A DNA stretch of 7,024 nt from CAZPUS01 sp964589825 (GTDB lineage Bacteria > Fibrobacterota > Chitinivibrionia > Chitinivibrionales > WJKA01), in the NCBI GenBank assembly GCA_964589825.1, contig CAZPUS010000074.1, forward strand, positions 1-7,024, in the 5' to 3' direction. Below, one piece after another: positions 6,155 to 7,024 of this stretch; position 1 is the stretch's first letter; every line of letters starts with the position of its first letter. The notes below the pieces were generated by a model, which saw only the letters and a program-made list of their open reading frames with translations, ran no database searches and was not told where the DNA came from. Both the position numbers and the translations under genes were made by a program.

Positions 6155-6175
6155 TCCCGTACCATCGGGATTTTT
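6155..6175 (+). terminator. Weak candidate terminator after the FlgM-like gene
   Basis: TCCCG and CGGGA form a 5-bp stem over a TACCAT loop, followed by TTTTT, 26 nt past the stop. The stem is short; the stronger stop signal is the hairpin at 6260-6295. Confidence 0.3.
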
Positions 6176-6259
6176 GTACATGCGTTTCCCTGCATGTGTA
6201 ATTTCCGGCCGCGATAGGGGTAATACGACGTTGCTAACGCCAGTAAAAGCCACAACGGA

Positions 6260-6295
6260 AAAAGCCGGTCACGAGTTGTGCCGTGACCGGCTTTT
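6260..6295. terminator. Bidirectional rho-independent terminator
   Basis: AAAAGCCGGTCACG (6260-6273) pairs perfectly over 14 bp with CGTGACCGGCTTTT (6282-6295) around an 8-nt loop. T-rich runs follow on both strands, so it can end both the FlgM-like transcript from the left and the convergent gene whose stop is at 6316-6318. Confidence 0.9.
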
Positions 6296-6315
6296 CTCAG
6301 CGCTTAAGCGAAATA

Positions 6316-7024
6316 CTATCGTCTTACGCCGATGCTTTCAAAGCCGCTTTGTTTTTCAGTGACCGAATTGTTGTCACTGTCGCGATACGATAATTCAACA
6401 ATTTCTTTGACACGATATGCGCCCGGACTTACGCGCATCCCCTGATCGTTGTATCCGTACCACGGCACGTACAGATCCTTTGTGATGCCGCCGGTTGTGA
6501 CATCTTCCCAGACTTCGAGCGCACTTTTGGGCTCGGTTGCCCCGTGATACACCAGATTCCCCACAAGATCGTATATATAGAGCCGGATAGTCAGTGTAAT
6601 GGTTGAAGGATCCGCTACTGTCGGAATCACCACCCTGGCGGTGATTGCGGAAAAGTTTTTGGCCTTATTTATTTCCTCTACAATTTGGTCGTGGCTTTTC
6701 GGGCCGCCGCCGCCATTGAATTGCAGAGGCTCACCCGGCCGGGGATCCTGTTGATCGGGTACGAATGGATTTGGAACTACTGAAATCTTAAAGTCGGTCC
6801 CCTCCACAATCACCTGCGCTTTTCGGTTGTTGGCAGCCGCGCCATTGTCGCTTTCATCCTCGACAATATCTTCCCTGAGTCGGAAATAATACTCGGAGGT
6901 CAGGTTTCTGTCATTCGACATCCTGAAATAGGCAATCGAGTCCGCAACGAATTCATCAAAATACATGCTCTCGCCCAGAAGCACGCTGTCCGCCTCTGCA
7001 CCATCCCGCCCACGATACACAATA
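6316..7024 (-). CDS. 3' part of a surface-type protein with C-terminal FlgD-like Ig domain
   Basis: The frame runs off the right edge; about 235 C-terminal residues are visible. Counting from codon 7020, there is a polar, acidic linker (about 35-75), a VVPNPFVP segment (81-88) and a low-complexity Gly run (103-106). An Ig-like beta domain follows, with IRLYIYDLVGNLV (145-157) and VPWYGYNDQGMRVSPGAY (185-202). This layout of PNPF, then a 'IYD-x-x-GN-x-V' strand, then 'W-G-x-ND-x-G-x-x-V-x-x-G-x-Y' is the signature of FlgD-like Ig modules at the C-termini of large secreted or surface proteins in several Gram-negative phyla. In some lineages they serve as sorting or anchoring domains. The chain ends in Arg-Arg, which would suit a sorting tail, but that is inference. 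The N-terminal, presumably functional, part is outside the window. The bidirectional terminator follows 20 nt after the stop. Confidence 0.75.
   Translation of the reverse strand, partial: IVYRGRDGAEADSVLLGESMYFDEFVADSIAYFRMSNDRNLTSEYYFRLREDIVEDESDNGAAANNRKAQVIVEGTDFKISVVPNPFVPDQQDPRPGEPLQFNGGGGPKSHDQIVEEINKAKNFSAITARVVIPTVADPSTITLTIRLYIYDLVGNLVYHGATEPKSALEVWEDVTTGGITKDLYVPWYGYNDQGMRVSPGAYRVKEIVELSYRDSDNNSVTEKQSGFESIGVRR

Noticed and set aside
6178..6197. ACATGC/GCATGT hairpin
   Set aside because: A 6-bp stem without a following T-run or neighbouring gene context; no function can be supported.
1..7024. CRISPR array, tRNA or rRNA genes, integron attC sites
   Set aside because: No regularly spaced repeats, cloverleaf or rRNA-like sequence was recognised.

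Overview
The window looks like chromosomal DNA of a flagellated, probably Gram-negative bacterium of moderate GC content. The reasons are a FlgM-like anti-sigma factor behind a textbook sigma-28 promoter, a surface-type protein ending in a FlgD-like Ig fold, a large family 2 glycoside hydrolase, and AT-rich intergenic DNA with a strong Shine-Dalgarno. This mix fits Fibrobacterota/Chitinispirillia-like or related lineages, but the assignment is a guess; no rRNA or marker gene is present.

Layout. Bases 1-154 hold copy 1 of a roughly 95-bp dispersed repeat, with an embedded promoter that points left out of the window. It is fused directly to a cold-shock-domain gene (145-345, plus strand) that has lost its start codon and first residues but keeps its terminator (372-411). 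Next comes the C-terminal remnant of an IS256/Mutator-type transposase (about 410-661). On the minus strand lies a two-gene unit: a 1061-residue GH2 enzyme (5265-2080) and, 7 nt downstream, a polytopic MATE/MOP-like membrane protein (2072-714). Upstream of the GH2 gene is copy 2 of the same repeat (5367-5459), whose conserved TTGACA-N18-TATTTT is well placed as the operon promoter.

Bases 5460-5800 are AT-rich and regulatory. They hold a palindrome flanked by direct repeats (5474-5508), the sigma-28 promoter (5589-5615) reading right, and two hairpins inside the inferred leader of the FlgM-like gene (5799-6128, plus). A strong bidirectional terminator (6260-6295) separates this gene from the convergent minus-strand gene whose 3' part fills 6316-7024.

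How the parts fit. The GH2 enzyme and the membrane protein are almost certainly co-transcribed. The repeat upstream of them has the look of an insertion-sequence end: it begins TG, has the AAAAAGTTGACA core common at IS3/IS481-type ends, and abuts a truncated gene in copy 1. The most interesting hypothesis is that a degenerate IS end has been retained as a shared promoter for the GH2 operon and for an unseen gene to the left. The FlgM-like gene is a separate flagellar-regulation transcript, probably autoregulated through sigma-28.
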